DNA of 64,000 bases from Dipetalonema caudispina (lineage: Eukaryota; Nematoda; Chromadorea; Rhabditida; Onchocercidae). The position numbers and the translations under genes are program-made. This document shows, piece by piece, positions 26,301 through 37,800 of this stretch. The stretch is taken from positions 62,001 through 126,000 of the forward strand of contig JABVXV010000159.1 in NCBI GenBank assembly GCA_013365325.1, in the 5' to 3' direction. Each line of letters begins with the position of its first letter. Positions within the stretch are counted from its first letter, which is position 1. The notes below the pieces were generated by a model, which ran no database searches, was not told the origin of the DNA, and saw only the letters and a program-made list of their open reading frames with translations.

Positions 26301-27089
26301 TTGAAAGGTAAAATATAGCAGTCACCACTGCATATTTTCCGAAAGAAAAACTTTTAGGGACTCTTCTTTCTCTTGTCATCGTACCACCAAATTTGCAGAG
26401 CTGCAAAATCTTCCGAAACTTTGTGTTAAACTTACGATTCCTCCCGTCTGCTGACTACCATAAAGCGATGGTATTTGCATATACTGCTGTTGTAAAAGCA
26501 TCTGTTGGTTATAAAATGTATTTTGAGTATTCGCTGACACAGCCGGCGAATTAGTAGCTCGTGGAGAATTCTGAAAATTCCGAAGTAAAATGATTCATTG
26601 CATAATATCACAATAATTCCAACAGAGAAATCATCTATAAAATATTTTACTTCACATCAGTAACATCTATTTCGTATTTCACGTGGCAAATTTTAGTACC
26701 AGTTTCACAAAATTATTTGCAGTTTCCACCTATGCTACTGTAGAACAATTTAAGTACAAACTTCTATTTTTTCATGACAAATCATTATTTTATAGTTTTA
26801 TGCTGAAATAACTCCGTATAAGAAGTGAAAATATTACGTGGCCTAGACCTAGTCTTTAGTCTCAACATTTGCTTGTTTTATTTCTAGCCTCCAACTTCAT
26901 AACTACTTAGTGTACAATATGAAATATTTTAATATAAGACAGAATATGTCGGCTAATGGCAAAGAACATAGAAAGGGACTTTTCAGCCCTGCTGAAATTT
27001 AGAAATTTCAAATTTTTGAGTTAAAACAAAACCAACATCTCAAAAATAAAAATCTCAAAACATACCGGAACCGAGTTGATATTGTTCAT
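9431..27089 (-). CDS. scc-2: Cohesin loader SCC2/NIPBL homologue (PQN-85 type)
   Basis: Large HEAT-repeat subunit of the cohesin loader, which with MAU2/SCC4 loads cohesin on chromatin; nuclear. About 46 exons encode roughly 2,200 residues. Order from the N-terminus: glutamine-rich region (26571-25390), charged Q/R/E coiled coil (25045-24210), a MAU2-binding-like segment (NHLPFPS at 23690), a charged linker, then HEAT repeats to 9720 and an acidic tail. Segments align along human NIPBL: KPEWPAAEMLLTLLGN (17.8 kb), GLRTKAMRCL (15.4 kb), ADNLAMFPYQ (10.9 kb), YSPSEAAKVYEKA (9.9 kb). It ends soon after the last segment, without the longer C-terminus of human NIPBL. Start: the ATG at 27089, just after a CTGTTAG acceptor, opens MNNINSVP, which joins the Q-rich exon in phase. 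Some exon edges are approximate, mainly near 24.2-23.5 kb. Identity is very secure. Confidence 0.95.
12194..12547 (-). other. scc-2: GC-AG intron in the cohesin-loader gene
   Basis: On the minus strand the exon ends GAAT and the intron begins GCAAGT. The acceptor is ATTACAG and the next exon starts GG CAT ATG. The phase joins T to GG to make a Trp codon, giving SEWHMSKEEHDLKEM. Human NIPBL has a matching Trp in RDWKKVAKQEDLKEM. The nearby GT (GAATGCAA|GTTTCT) breaks the frame, so the GC donor is the only good solution. Confidence 0.85.
23359..23387. repeat. A29 homopolymer in an intron
   Basis: A run of 29 A on the + strand, T on the coding strand of the cohesin-loader gene, well inside an intron. 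No retroposed sequence is recognisable beside it. Confidence 0.9.
24015..24215 (-). repeat. scc-2: Diverged tandem duplication of an exon edge in the cohesin-loader gene
   Basis: Two direct copies of about 86 bases lie at 24015-24099 and 24129-24215, matching at roughly three quarters of positions by eye. On the minus strand the copy at 24129-24215 carries the 3' end of a coding exon. The other copy lies inside the following intron. Both still read as related peptides: NVMKEKADSFPIPIHLAG in the working copy and SIVKGKVDSFPIPTSG followed by a stop in the intronic copy. This looks like a decayed partial exon duplication. Confidence 0.8.
24210..26571 (-). other. scc-2: Prion-like Q-rich and Q/R/E coiled-coil segment of SCC2
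   Basis: Six consecutive exons: about 26571-26438, 26224-26091, 25472-25393, 25045-24942, 24841-24662, and one from 24314 running past 24210. The first three are dominated by Gln with Met, Leu and Tyr. The next three alternate Gln, Arg, Glu and Ala in the pattern of a long single helix or coiled coil. Codons mix CAG and CAA, so the tracts are not pure trinucleotide repeats. C. elegans PQN-85 takes its name from the same kind of Q/N-rich composition. Confidence 0.85.
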
Positions 27090-28819
27090 TTTGCTACTAA
27101 CAGGATGGAGGCACCTGCAGTACCACCGCTAAAGTTAGTACCAACCTAGTATCGAATATTTGAATTTCTTCACGAACTGAAATGGGAATAGTTGTGAGAG
27201 TATGAAGTGATACATGACTGATTTAAGTGAAGACAGTTGGTGTTGAATTGACAATAAAAGTATTTCCGAATAAGACTAGTGCATTAAAAGGACACTTCCT
27301 TCAATTCCCGATCCCACTGAGAATTATATTTCTGATGAGCACCAGCGTTCTATATATGACTCATACGTAGTCCATACAAGTAATTCACAGATCATTCACT
27401 CATTACTTATACTATTGTTATATAATATGATATCATTCAGAAAAACGTAACACTGACGCAATTTCTATCTAATAATTACATATTTTATACAAACATATCA
27501 TTAATGAAGCTAAAATATGCAGTATTCAACTAAAAAAATTTCACATTCATAAATTCATGGCAACAAAAGAATTGCTAAACGATTAAGTTATCTAAAACGA
27601 AGGAAAAAAAAGAAAAACACCAAAAATTTTTATAACACATATTTCTTTTGCTAAGCAAATAAGGAAGATGGCATGCAATATATATTAACTTCATATCAAT
27701 ATTATGCAAAGGAAGGGTAATATACATATGTAAATCTAAATAATAAATGCTACTTCTGTAATCTTTGATGTTATTAAATTGATTACTTTTAATAAATGTT
27801 TTGCAAATTTCCTTCTTTTTTTTTGTTTTTACGATCAATAAATGAAAGAAATCCTTCTAAGAACAAACTAACTACTCCAATTACCGTCACACATACACAC
27901 TAATACTTCCCGCGTCTCTCGTATCACACCGGTGTAAACCACCGGCATGCTAACCAATAGCGGTCCGTGAAAAAAAATATCCATCATCAGAATGCAAATT
28001 TGATACATTATCAATTCCTTTTGTCGAAAGAAAGGATGCCATGTTTCCATCGAAGGAAGTGTATCTATTGGTTTGTCTTAGTCGTATTTCTTTTACATTT
28101 ACATTTCGTTAGTTAAGTATTGTACTTCTTATAGAAGATTTAATTTAATATGTATTTGTTTTACTCTTTGCAATAATATCTAATTTTCTTTCAATATTTA
28201 TACTTTTTTACCTCTTATGTTTTACAAACTACACTTATTGATAATTGTCTTTAATTATTCCAGTCATTAATTAAAACCCAATAGTGATTTGCATATCATT
28301 CATTAAATGTAACTATAAAATCATCAAGTAACCAAAGCTAATTATCCGTAGCTTGAAATTATTTGTAACAAGTTTTGAATTCACGTTTAATTTTTATTTA
28401 TTTTCGTTTTCCCAATATTTTCAAATTTAATTGATTAATACTGATATTGTTTATTTTTTTAACAATATATTATGTTATTGACCAGTATTTTATTCATCTA
28501 TTGCTTATTTATGACTAGAAAGTAAATACTATTTCAATTACAATATGCCATTTTGGTCATTTTAACTCCCATAGTTTGACCCTATCATGTTTTTTGACGT
28601 TTGGTTTTATAATGGTTTTTTCCCTGAACAATTCACTGTCATTATCGGTTACAGTGATGACCTTTCCATTGTAACGGTTTTATGCGAAGAAAAAATCTCA
28701 GAACTTTTTCCACGATTAAAACCATTCACTTCGTCAATTGTACCGTTCAGTGTATTCCATTTTCATATATGTATCTGAATTATTTCATGTTTCAGACAAA
28801 TATTCTAAGATCGAACTTG
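27090..28819. other. Head-to-head intergenic region between scc-2 and dnc-1
   Basis: Divergent starts at 27089 (-) and 28820 (+) share this 1.7 kb, so it should hold both promoters and 5' leaders. No CAP-Gly coding exon could be found on the + strand. A short + strand frame at 28587-28778 could splice in phase (CCGTTCAGT|GTATTC) to the exon at 28796, so it might be a 5' coding exon of the dynactin gene, but its translation resembles nothing I know. A minus-strand frame at 27868-28050 is unsupported. Confidence 0.5.
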
Positions 28820-31800
28820 ATGGACGAAAATAAGAATGAGATCGAATTGCTCCGTATTGAAAACAAAGATTTAACAGCAAAATTAGAAACATTGAAGTAA
28901 TTGATATACACACTATTATTTCATTAGTAACCTTTCAATCTGACTCTTAGGATAGGATTTCATGCGTTTGTTTCTCTTTGAACGATCGAAGAGAAGTAGA
29001 TGTAGAGTCTGTAACCTAGGTAATAGCTTCCTATCTCCAAATCAGAATTTCATTTAATAAAAACTTCACTGTTCCTGAAATTGGAATTTCAGTTTTTCGA
29101 AATCCCTATCTTGGCTTCCAGGCCATGATCTATGCCAGTAGATATTGCTGTTATTGTTTTATTTTAAAATCCTACCACAGAAAATAAATTTATAAAATTT
29201 ATTTGACAAATTCATTTTCTTTTTGATAAATTTCCATATTTTAAAGGCAGAAACGAAAAGATGATTATCCAAAACTTACGGAATATGAAAGAAATGTTGC
29301 TGAGTTGGAAGCACTACGTGAATGTAAAATTAAATTGGTCGAAAACAATCTAAAATTACAGCGACAATTACAGGAAAAGGAAAAAGTAATGGTCCACATA
29401 TTTAAACAAGCGATAACTCTACTTGAATTGATTTATTACTCATCTCTTTGTTCCCATGAAATTTTTGCCCCCAAAAAATCTAACCAAAGCATTTTGTTGC
29501 GGTAGTAAATGGTAGTTAACAAATGTTAAAGATGTGTCTTAGAAATTTCAATTTACGACTTTAAATAAATAATAAATATAAATTTTACTATATAAATTTG
29601 AATTCGAGTGTGAAGTGGAATAAGAATCAAGAAAAGAAGGGTCCATTGGCTGATCCTTTGCATCCTTTACATTTGAACCCCAAATTGGTAGGAAAAAGAT
29701 GATTGTAGACGTTTTTAGTTCTTTCTATTAAACTGTTCTCGAAAAATCCAACATGCAAGCTTCATTTAGGATTTGGTTGAATTGTCAAAAATAAGTCAAA
29801 AAAAGGTTGAACGGTTATTAGAACTTGAAGAACAACTCGAAATGACAACAATTGAAAAGGAAATGGCTGAAGAGAAGGCAGAACTTTTGCAGGTTTGTTT
29901 GTGAGTGAAATAATTATTTGTTTGTCAGTAAATTGACTGCAGACCTCAAAGAAATGCTCGAATTCGATTGTAAATTTGTAGCGAAATTGCGCTTTTTTAA
30001 AGAAAATAATCACTGAAGGTTGACATTGAAATCGAGAAGCAGCACGTACAAGAACTGGAAATAGAATTAGGCTTATTACGAAGTGAAGTTGAGCCAGGAG
30101 ATGATGATATGCCGCAGGTTTGATTTTCTAATCGTAAACATTTACTGCATTTAATAAGTACTGTGACGAGGTATAAGTTTACTTTTCACTAACGAACTTA
30201 AATTGAATTTACTTGTTAACTAAGATTTTCCAAGTTTCGTATTTTTTTGTTGGGACTCGCTGTGTCAAAAAAAAGGATAAAGTGGGAAGTTAATGAAATT
30301 CTGAAGCCATTGTTCGTTTCAATATCAGTACTCTGAAAATGGATGTTTTGTTAAAGGATGACGGAATGCAGCTCAAAATGTTGGGATGTCAAAACATGAA
30401 ATTGCGAGAAGCGGTGGTGAGGTAGGCTTGTTCGAAGTTTCTGGTGTACTTGGTTAGCTCCATGAATTCAGAATTCACCGTGCGTTATTTTATTTGAGGA
30501 CTCTGGCTTTCATCACTACAAATTTGTTGTTTATCCGTTCATCAAGATTTTATCGGGAGTATAGTATTGTTTAGAATGCGCGATGTCATCGGTCAGTTAG
30601 CGGAAGATAAACGAGAACTAGCACAAGAAAATGAAACGCTGAAGAATGAGTCGGCAACGTTAGTGAAAATTTGTGAAAGTTTGAAAAGCGAACTTCAGAA
30701 AGCCGAGCGAACAATAATTATGCTAAAAGAGCGGGTTAGTAGGATGTAATTCTTAAAATTTCATGATAATCTTTACCAAGTTCGTGGGTATCTTCTCATG
30801 CTAACAAATTATACTTTATTTATGCTTTTCAAAGTTTTACTAATAATATTTTATGAATTATAGTTGATTGATATAAATGAAAGGGTAAGTATGCATGCGT
30901 TTTTGCAGTTCGCTAGTAGTCTTTAAAATTTCGTGCTAAAATTCATTTTCTTATTGTTTTTTGCTGCTTCAGCATATCGCTTGCGATGTTCACTCAACTA
31001 CGCTTTTGCTCCTATAATATTTTAGGGAATTGTTGTTATTAATGTATGGATGGATTTTATGTATTTTAGGCTGTGATATATTGATGTGTAGTGTGCCTGC
31101 TTGTTCAGAAATTTACTTTTTAGATTGATGCAACAGTTGATAGTGAGAAGATGATCGAGATTTTGACGGAAAAAAACATAGACTTGGAAAAAAAACTAAA
31201 GTTAGTAAATTTGAATCGGTTGATGGTTTAGCGGTCACTGCTCTATACTGTTTACTGATCTGTTGGATTTGTTAAGATTTCAATACAAAAAATAAAGACT
31301 TACTAAAATTTGCAGTACCCTTGAAGAAACTGTTGAAGATTATGAGGCAATCAGATCGATGGATGAGGAAATTCTTGAAACACAAAGGGAGGCTGAAAAA
31401 GAACTTAGAGAAGAATTGGATTTGACAAACAGCCAAATGAGTAATGTGAGTATATGACGATGAGGTTGTAATTTCGAATGATTTTCTTCTGGTTTGCAAA
31501 TCTTAAAAAACTGAAGCAGTGATTATATTTTTTTATTCACATTCTAGCTTCTGATACAAATCAAAGTATATGGCGAACAGGTGGATGAATACGAGAAAAT
31601 AATCATGAAATTTCGGCGGAAAATTGGTGAACTCAATGACGAAATTCAGGGAAGGCAAGATGAAGTAAGTTTAAGAATTTTTTTGAACTATTTAGGATTT
31701 AATTCCATGGAAATATAGTAGCACAAGGTAATTGTCCGGTGAGCACATTCAACCATACTTTAATTGCTGAATCATTAGATTTCAAAAAATATATGTCGAA

Positions 31801-34800
31801 AAATATGCATCTCTCATTACTCAATACTTTCTCTTCTTGGATTGCACAACTGTAGAAATAAACTATAATTTTATCTCTATAAAATCATGTTTTGCCTTCC
31901 TACTCTCTCCTTTTTAATTCAATTCTTCAAGGCAATCTTATTGATTTATTACAGACTATATTGTGTTTAAGATCAATAGCCTAAACGAACAACTGAAAGG
32001 AGAGGTGGATAATAAAGCAATGTCAGCGCAAAGTACACAACTTACTACAGCTACTCGGACATTTGCTGAAGTAAAATTTCTATATGAATTTAGCTTCTAA
32101 ATTTTTTTTAAATAGTCCTCCAAATTTCGAAAATTTCTGCGTATTGATTTTCAAATAGTTTCAGGTCGTGGATAGAGAAGTGTGTGCTCTAGAACTGAAG
32201 TATGAAATTGAATTGTCGAATTATATTAAAGCATTTTTGCCCGATAATTTCTCAAAACCTGGAGGTCAGTTCGGATTTAATGGTTTCCTTTTTAGCACTT
32301 GAAATTTTTATAACTTGAATTTTCGATTTCTTTTAGGAGATGGTGATGCAATCTTGCTGACTGTTCGCTGCTCCCGACTTTCTGCTAAAACAACTTTACT
32401 AACAAAATTACTAAATTTTAAGGTATTACCAAATATCGCCTGCATGTGTAGGATATCGATTTATGTAGATTTTTGACTTACTTTTTTTCCATATTTCTAT
32501 TCTTGAGTTTTAACTAAATTTTGAAATTATTTGACAGTATCCATCTGCACCTGGCGGAATACGTCGTGAACATGTTACGAAAAGCCACAAAGCGGAACAG
32601 TGGGCACACTGTGCAAAGTTTTCATTTTTGTTAAGCAGTTTCGGCTGTGTTGTTCGCCAATGTGAAAGGTAAACTTTCTTGGGTTTCCCCCAAAATAGAC
32701 TCTCTTTTAGATTCCGAATTAGTTAACTTTCGGGTATTTAAAACTTGGAGGTATATATAAAATGCATTTCTTAACAAATAATAAATGCTGCTGGGATTAA
32801 AATACAGATAATGCTAAAAATGTTTTAGTGTAGTGCATCGGTGTACGGTGGAGCGATTGTCACATTTGGCACCGCTGCAAAGTGATATTGCAAAGGAGGA
32901 AGGAATTATTGATCATTACATTGATTTACTTAAAAATGATAAGTTCGATGAGAACACTTCGACCGATGGTGTTAATAAAGCAATCAATTATTTAGAGGTT
33001 CATTTCTTTCTCACAATACCTGGTACAAAAATTTAAGATAACAGATTGATTTAAGAAATAAAAAATCCAATTTTATGAATTTAGCAACGTAGTCCAAAAT
33101 GTCTTTGAAATATTTCAAAGTGTTATGAAAAGTTCGAGCTGATGTTTAGTTTCTCAGTAGTGTGTGCTATATATTATGTATATACACCTTTTTCAATCTT
33201 TCCTTCTTCCTCTTCTAGGCTGTCTCTATTCGTTTATCCTAGTTTCAACGATCAAGTTTAAAACGTATGTGATTTCGATGCCAATAAGTTTCAGCATATA
33301 TCTTACTCGAGTATTATCTCAAAAAGTAGAATAGCTTTGCACATATGTACATAACAGAAGTACCGGAAAATTAAGAACAATCGCTGATTTATGACAATTT
33401 TTTTCTACTAGTCCTAATCTAACATGGGATGCAAAATCTTCAAGTGTGATTTTTGAACTAGAATATCAAAACTTTTAAAAAATTCATGGCAATACTTCTG
33501 TAGCATATCGAATTCTACTTGGTGTAGTAAAATATTAGTGGCATCGTCTTGAAAGTCTGAATGATTCCACAAAAACTTTTATTGTGAACTTTGAAGCGAC
33601 ATGTTTTCGGCTGATGGTGGAGTTTAGGCAGATATAGCTCAGTAATTAATCGTTTGAAGGAAATCATCCACTATAATCCGTCTGCTAGGAATGATAAAAT
33701 ATTGCAGAATGTATTGTCTATTCACTTTTCTCGAGAGTGGTATGATGCAAAACAATTATTCCTCGATGTTTGTATGCAATTTCTCCAGGGATTATTCTGG
33801 GTAAAAATCAGTGCGCAACGTATTATCTTTACTCTTGTAAGTTTTTCTGCATTTAGTGTTTTCTCTTGTATCAATTAATGATCAGAAATACTGATAAGCA
33901 CTAATAGTGGCCACTGGCAACGCTCTGCTTATTTTTCACTTTTATCATTATTTTAGTCACCTACTATTGAGAGTAGTGTTAACGACTACATGGAATCGGT
34001 GCTGACATGGGTGGAGAAATGTGAGCAGCTCTGCATACGTTTAAAAAATCGTATCTCGATTGGTGAAGACTTAATATTGACTCAAGATGTTTGTTTTTGC
34101 TTTATTGCGACCTTGATTAACATTTTTTCTGGAAAATTTTCTTACCAAAATCTCAAGACTTCAAAATTCTCAACATCTATTTTTTCAATCAATACTTTTC
34201 CTATGAATTATTGATTCGTTTCAGTTGGAAATTCAGTTGACGAATTGGAATACGTCATTCAAAAATGTGGCTTCAATATTTGACAACGTATGCAGTATTA
34301 CAAGTATTCAGTTGAGCACCATCACAGGTCTTTTCTTGGTGGAACTTATTAAACACTTTCGGGCTTATACCTTGACCCATGGTTGCTATTGATTGTAGAG
34401 TTAAGTAAAAATATTCAATTTAGGATAACTGAAGAATCCTTATAGAATCAAATTGAAAGAGACTTTAACTTGGCTTACTATGAATTATTATTGATTTCTG
34501 ACATTTGCTACTGGAAATCTATATTTCCTTGACAAGGATAAATTAATTTGTTCATTTTTGGAAGTCGTTGCTTTAGAAGCAGAAAGTTTGGAAGAAAATT
34601 GCATTCAAGAAGCTCTTTTATACTCCGTGGAAAAAGTGCATGGTACTTTAAATGGAGATGAAGCCACAGAGGTTATAAAGTAAGTTTGCGTATATGGCTA
34701 GTAGGTTTAAATATAAGATAAGCTTAGAAAGAACCAACATTTTGTGACTTACATAGCTTTATTTGATAGGAATGAAACAGTGCTAATTGCGGAAATAGAA

Positions 34801-37800
34801 GTAAGGTTCGTGAAATTGATTTATTAACAAAAAAAAAAAAAAAAAAAAATAAATAAATAAAACAATAGAGGAAAGGATATGGAGGTAAAAATTAACGTAT
34901 GAAAAGGTGGCAGCAGAATATTTGTTAGGAGTGATGTAAAGAAAAAGGGTGAAATGAAAAGTAGGTGAATTTTGGATGTGAAGGAATAAAATTGTGAGAG
35001 TTTCAACAGTAGTTAATTTCAAAATTTCAGTGAATGTATGAAAGCTGTGCAAAGTGTGATCACTAATTTGATAGACAAGTTTGATAATCAGGAACTATTG
35101 AGCAATCCGGTGAATAAGGTTTGTTTATGTCAAGACTTGATTTTCGTGTGTCGGTTTTCAATATTAGGAAAGTAATTTCCCAATCAAATTTATCACATCA
35201 ACATTCTGCTTAATTTGTGAATAGAAATATATTTCCTTGTTCTCTGTAATGTTAATTTGGTCAAGTATATTGTCTGCTTCGTGCTTTTCACTGTTAGAAT
35301 TACGGGATGATAGTAGTTCTGGCAACTTTCTTATCCTTCTTTGATATCCTGTTCTACGGCTTTCAACTTTTTTTGTTTTGACATATATATTGCTTAGAAA
35401 AAGCAATTGAATTTGCAAGTTGAATATGCAAAAAATTTCAATGCTAGTTTTCACACACAAATTTTGATCATTGGGAATGGCTAACATGCTTTTATTGTGT
35501 AACAAAAACACCTTTACAGTCCCTTTCATCTCCACTGATGGAACGAGCAAATGCTCGAAGACAAGATGCTTTGGAAATGGAGAAACTTCGCTGGAATTTG
35601 GAAAAAAAGGAAAACGAAATAACGGAATTGAAAATGAATCTTCGATCCAAGCTTGATGATATTAGCAATTACAAAGTATGTTCAATTTTTTTTTAAAAGA
35701 CTATACTGCCTTCATTTATAACACCTGTTGCTTGCCAAAATTTGCCTATCATGTCAGTAAAATAAGGTATCGATTTGATTTGTGATTTAAATTTGATTCA
35801 CGTGCTCCAATATGGACAATGCACAATGTCTACCACTGAAAGAATTTTCAGCTGAATTGTATATATATATATATGTTTTTTCTTTAAGGTTCGTTTGGAA
35901 ATGGCTGAAAATAAAATAGAATCGATGGAGAAAATTGATGAAACTCAGGTGCAAAAGTTGTATTCACAAAATGACGATTTACGCGACCAGTTGAGGAAAG
36001 CAAAAATGTAAGCTTCCTAATTAAAAAGATTTTATCTTTGATTCTATGTGAACCAACTGGTTGCATCGAATCGATGAAAGGATCAAAAGAATTACTGGAT
36101 TTTGGTCCTGGAGAGAAGTGAAGCTCATACCGTGAATTGGTGACCAATCATTGGTATGGACACAAATAGCGATAACACATATACAACTATTCATAAAATG
36201 AATAGTTGTATATATGTTGTCGTACTTTTTTTGAGAAATACATGGCAATACTATATATAAGTAAAGACAGATTGGGTGAAGGGCTTTATTTCTTTTATTC
36301 TTTGATTCTACTTTTGTTTTAAAACTGTAACAATAGGGTCTTAGCCGAAACAATTTGACTGGCAAAAGAAATAACATGTTGTGCTAAGTTGTCATTACTT
36401 CCCTTCAACTTTTGTTTCTTCGCTGTTATTGCTTTTCATTTTCCTCTTGTTTTCATATAAAATAGGTATTATAATTTAAAAAATAAATCTTAGCAGTTGT
36501 CTTTATGAAATACGGGCTCTTTTATATCAGCTGTTGGTTCGATAGTGAGTTAGTTTCCACTTGTACCTGTTGTTAGTCTCCATTTTGGTTAAACGATTTT
36601 CCAAAAGAAACCGACTTTTAACAAATACGATCCTACTACTTCTTCCACAAATATTTTAAGGTGTTATTCTATTTGTAAACTTTGTTTTGCAACTTAAATA
36701 TTAGATCGGCCATAATATATTCAAAAATATTCATCTAGCTTATGTTTGGGTCTAAATCGACTGACACGTTTTACAAGATTTCGGAGTTTGTGTAATTTTA
36801 CAATCGATTTCATGTTGTATACAGTATGTTACAAATTCGTTTCTTTACAAATTAATAAGGTAGTTCAGACGTTTTTTTTTTTTTTTTTTTGATGATATAA
36901 CTCTTCTCGATATCACTTATTTTTACTTCTTTTTCACTTATCCACTTATTCTTCTTTGCAGAGCATACGAAGACACATTGGAAACTTTGCAGCATGAAAT
37001 TGATGTTTGCGAAAAAGAAAATTACGAATTACGAAACCGTGCTAGAACTATCAGTAAAAAAGTATTATTGGGTGTATGTTTTATATTCTCCAAACTTCAC
37101 GGGATTTTTCAGAAGAATTTTTCTTTATGTTTTTCTCTCTTGCTTGTAGCAGCTTACATTTGTTAATTTTACATCATACTGTCACTTGGAAAGACTGCAT
37201 GCAATTACTGTTTACTCTTCCTTAGCCATATTCCTATTAGGCAAGATAAGGAAGTTGAGGGTTGTCTACAATTAGGCATATGTAAACTCTGTGACTGAAC
37301 TCATTCATTATGTTCTAGTTCAAACTGTTGAACCGCAGTTTCCTTTTCAGTCAGTAGGGTTATCCTTCGACATTTGGCGATTCTTTCTGATAACGGTATG
37401 GTTAAAGTAACAGATATAATTCTTTTAGATGTTTTGCAGATGCCGCTTGAAAGAGTCAATGAATTTTAATAAATATGAGCTGTAAATACTGAAATATATT
37501 GGAGATGGATAGTAGTGCTATTTAAAAGTAAAGACTTTTGTAAAATTATAATGTTGAAATTATGAAATTGAGTTTTGTTTTAAGCAGCTACAAACCATGA
37601 ATTTGGCAATAAATTATCCCAAAATGCGAGAGTCGACTACACCAATCGATTCCAATCCTCCTACTCCTGAGCAGTTTAACGAAGTGGCTTATCTGGAAGA
37701 TGAATTGAAAGAAACAAAATTAGCGTTGGAATGGGCTCACCAATACATTCGACGATTAAAGGTACTGCGAAGATCGCTTTTTTTTGCTTGTAATTCTTGT

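Noticed and set aside
27868..28050. CAP-Gly exon for the dynactin gene
   Set aside because: The frame is on the opposite strand and lacks the Gly-rich CAP-Gly pattern.
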